From contig DBDB01000067.1 of NCBI GenBank assembly GCA_002293345.1, positions 21,971-28,062 on the forward strand: a stretch of 6,092 bases of DNA. Direction: 5' to 3'. Under the pieces are notes generated by a model that did not search any database, had not been told where the DNA came from, and saw only the letters and a program-made list of their open reading frames with translations. The translations under genes were made by a program, and so were the position numbers. Positions 5,092-6,092 of the stretch are shown one piece after another (the stretch's first letter is position 1; each line of letters begins with the position of its first letter). This DNA is from Alistipes sp. UBA943 (GTDB taxonomy: Bacteria > Bacteroidota > Bacteroidia > Bacteroidales > Rikenellaceae).

Positions 5092-6092
5092 AGCGAACAG
5101 AACGAAAATAAGAAAGTGATGAGTCCCGAGGAGCAGCATGCCTTTTGGCACACTTCGGCGCACCTCTTAGCCGAGGCGTTGCAAGAGCTCTATCCGGGGA
5201 TTAAATTCGGTATCGGTCCGGCGATCGAGAATGGCTTTTATTACGATGTGGATTCTCCCACACCGATCACGGAGGCCGATCTGCCGCGTATCGAGGAGAA
5301 GATGTTGGAGTTGGCGCGTCAGAAAAATCCGATGGTGCGTGAGGAGATCTCGAAGGCCGAAGCGATGAAACGTTTCGCCGACCAACCCTATAAATTGGAA
5401 TTGATCGGGGAACTGGAGGACGGTACGATCACCTGCTACACGAACGGTACGTTCACGGACTTATGTAAGGGCCCCCACCTGCCATCGACACGCGACATCA
5501 AGGCGATCAAGTTGACCTCCGTGGCGGGTGCCTATTGGCGTGGGAACGAGAAGAACAAGATGCTGACGCGTATCTATGGCATATCGTTCCCCAAGAAGTC
5601 ACTGTTGGACGAGCATATCGCCGTCATGGAGGAGGCCAAACTGCGCGACCACCGCAAATTGGGGCGCGAGTTGGAGCTGTTCCATTTCTCTCAGCGCGTG
5701 GGTCAGGGCCTGCCGTTGTGGCTGCCCAAGGGGGCGGCACTGCGTGAGCGGCTGGAAGGGTTCCTGCGCAAGGTGCAGAAGGAACATGGCTATCAGCAGG
5801 TCATCACACCCCATATCGGCAACAAGGAGTTGTGGGTCACTTCCGGACACTATGAGAAGTACGGCAAGGATTCGTTCCAACCCATCCTCACGCCTGCCGA
5901 AGGGGAGGAATATCTGTTGAAACCGATGAACTGTCCGCACCACTGCGAGATCTATCGGTCGAAACCGCGTTCGTACAAGGATTTGCCGATCCGTCAGGCG
6001 GAGTTTGGCACGGTGTATCGTTACGAACAGTCGGGCGAGTTGCATGGCCTGACCCGTGTGCGTGCCTTTACGCAGGATGACGCCCATATTTT
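5089..6092 (+). CDS. thrS: Threonyl-tRNA synthetase without TGS domain, 3' partial
   Basis: The first 334 codons of a class II threonyl-tRNA synthetase, which charges tRNA-Thr and hydrolyses mischarged Ser-tRNA-Thr; the gene continues past the right edge. The protein starts almost directly in the editing domain. HTSAH (His21, His25) is the HxxxH motif and CKGPH (Cys126, His130) completes the editing site. The catalytic domain follows, with ITPHIGNKELW, KPMNCPHH (zinc ligand Cys282), the motif 2 region YRYEQSGELHGLTRVRAF, and DDAHIF (zinc ligand His333). The usual N-terminal TGS domain of about 60 residues is absent. The frame is closed by TGA at 5041-5043, and pdxA ends only 115 bp upstream. 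Starting at ATG 5050 would add 13 Gly/Glu-rich residues, not a TGS domain. Both active sites look intact, so the enzyme is probably functional. Transcription may come from the pdxA promoter or from within the G-rich leader. Confidence 0.95.
   Translation, partial: MSEQNENKKVMSPEEQHAFWHTSAHLLAEALQELYPGIKFGIGPAIENGFYYDVDSPTPITEADLPRIEEKMLELARQKNPMVREEISKAEAMKRFADQPYKLELIGELEDGTITCYTNGTFTDLCKGPHLPSTRDIKAIKLTSVAGAYWRGNEKNKMLTRIYGISFPKKSLLDEHIAVMEEAKLRDHRKLGRELELFHFSQRVGQGLPLWLPKGAALRERLEGFLRKVQKEHGYQQVITPHIGNKELWVTSGHYEKYGKDSFQPILTPAEGEEYLLKPMNCPHHCEIYRSKPRSYKDLPIRQAEFGTVYRYEQSGELHGLTRVRAFTQDDAHI

Noticed and set aside
3894..5153. 419-codon open frame on the minus strand opposite pdxA
   Set aside because: The opposite strand encodes PdxA with every catalytic ligand. 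The minus translation is low-complexity and resembles nothing, and its N-terminal part is just the complement of the G-rich spacer.
1..6092. A new defence, mobile or multi-gene accessory system
   Set aside because: All six genes belong to known families with ordinary chromosomal roles. There are no integrases, transposases, toxin-like small genes or CRISPR-type repeats.

Overview
The window looks like chromosomal DNA from a member of the Bacteroidales, possibly an Alistipes/Rikenellaceae-type organism. Three things point that way: an OstA-like protein of the Bacteroidetes form, Bacteroidetes-type promoter boxes (TAnnTTTG) before several genes, and YebC and ThrS sequences of Bacteroidetes style in a GC-rich background. 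The genus is an inference from remembered family sequences. No mobile element, phage gene, tRNA, rRNA or CRISPR array is visible.

Layout. (1) Positions 3-1181, plus strand: the C-terminal part of an OstA-like (LptA/LptD-related) protein that enters from the left edge. It carries a Lys/Ala/Arg-rich helix and a six-unit pentapeptide repeat. (2) 1202-2491, plus: a secreted calcineurin-like metallophosphoesterase, 20 bp downstream and probably cotranscribed. (3) 2527-3258, minus: a YebC/PmpR-family protein, convergent with the phosphoesterase and divergent from the next gene. (4) 3310-3840, plus: a short, diverged YrdC/TsaC-family protein. (5) 3882-4973, plus: pdxA, with all metal ligands present. 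(6) 4974-5088: a G-run-rich, purine-rich intergenic segment with an imperfect direct repeat. (7) 5089 to the right edge, plus: thrS, 3' truncated by the window, which starts directly at the editing domain and has no room for the usual N-terminal TGS domain.

Most genes are housekeeping: envelope biogenesis (OstA-like), translation quality (YebC, the TsaC-like protein, ThrS) and vitamin B6 synthesis (PdxA). I see no coherent new multi-gene system. The points most worth a second look are the TGS-less ThrS, the duplicated ribosome-binding/start region before it that gives two in-frame ATGs 39 nt apart, and the altered KxR motif and shortened loop of the TsaC-like protein.
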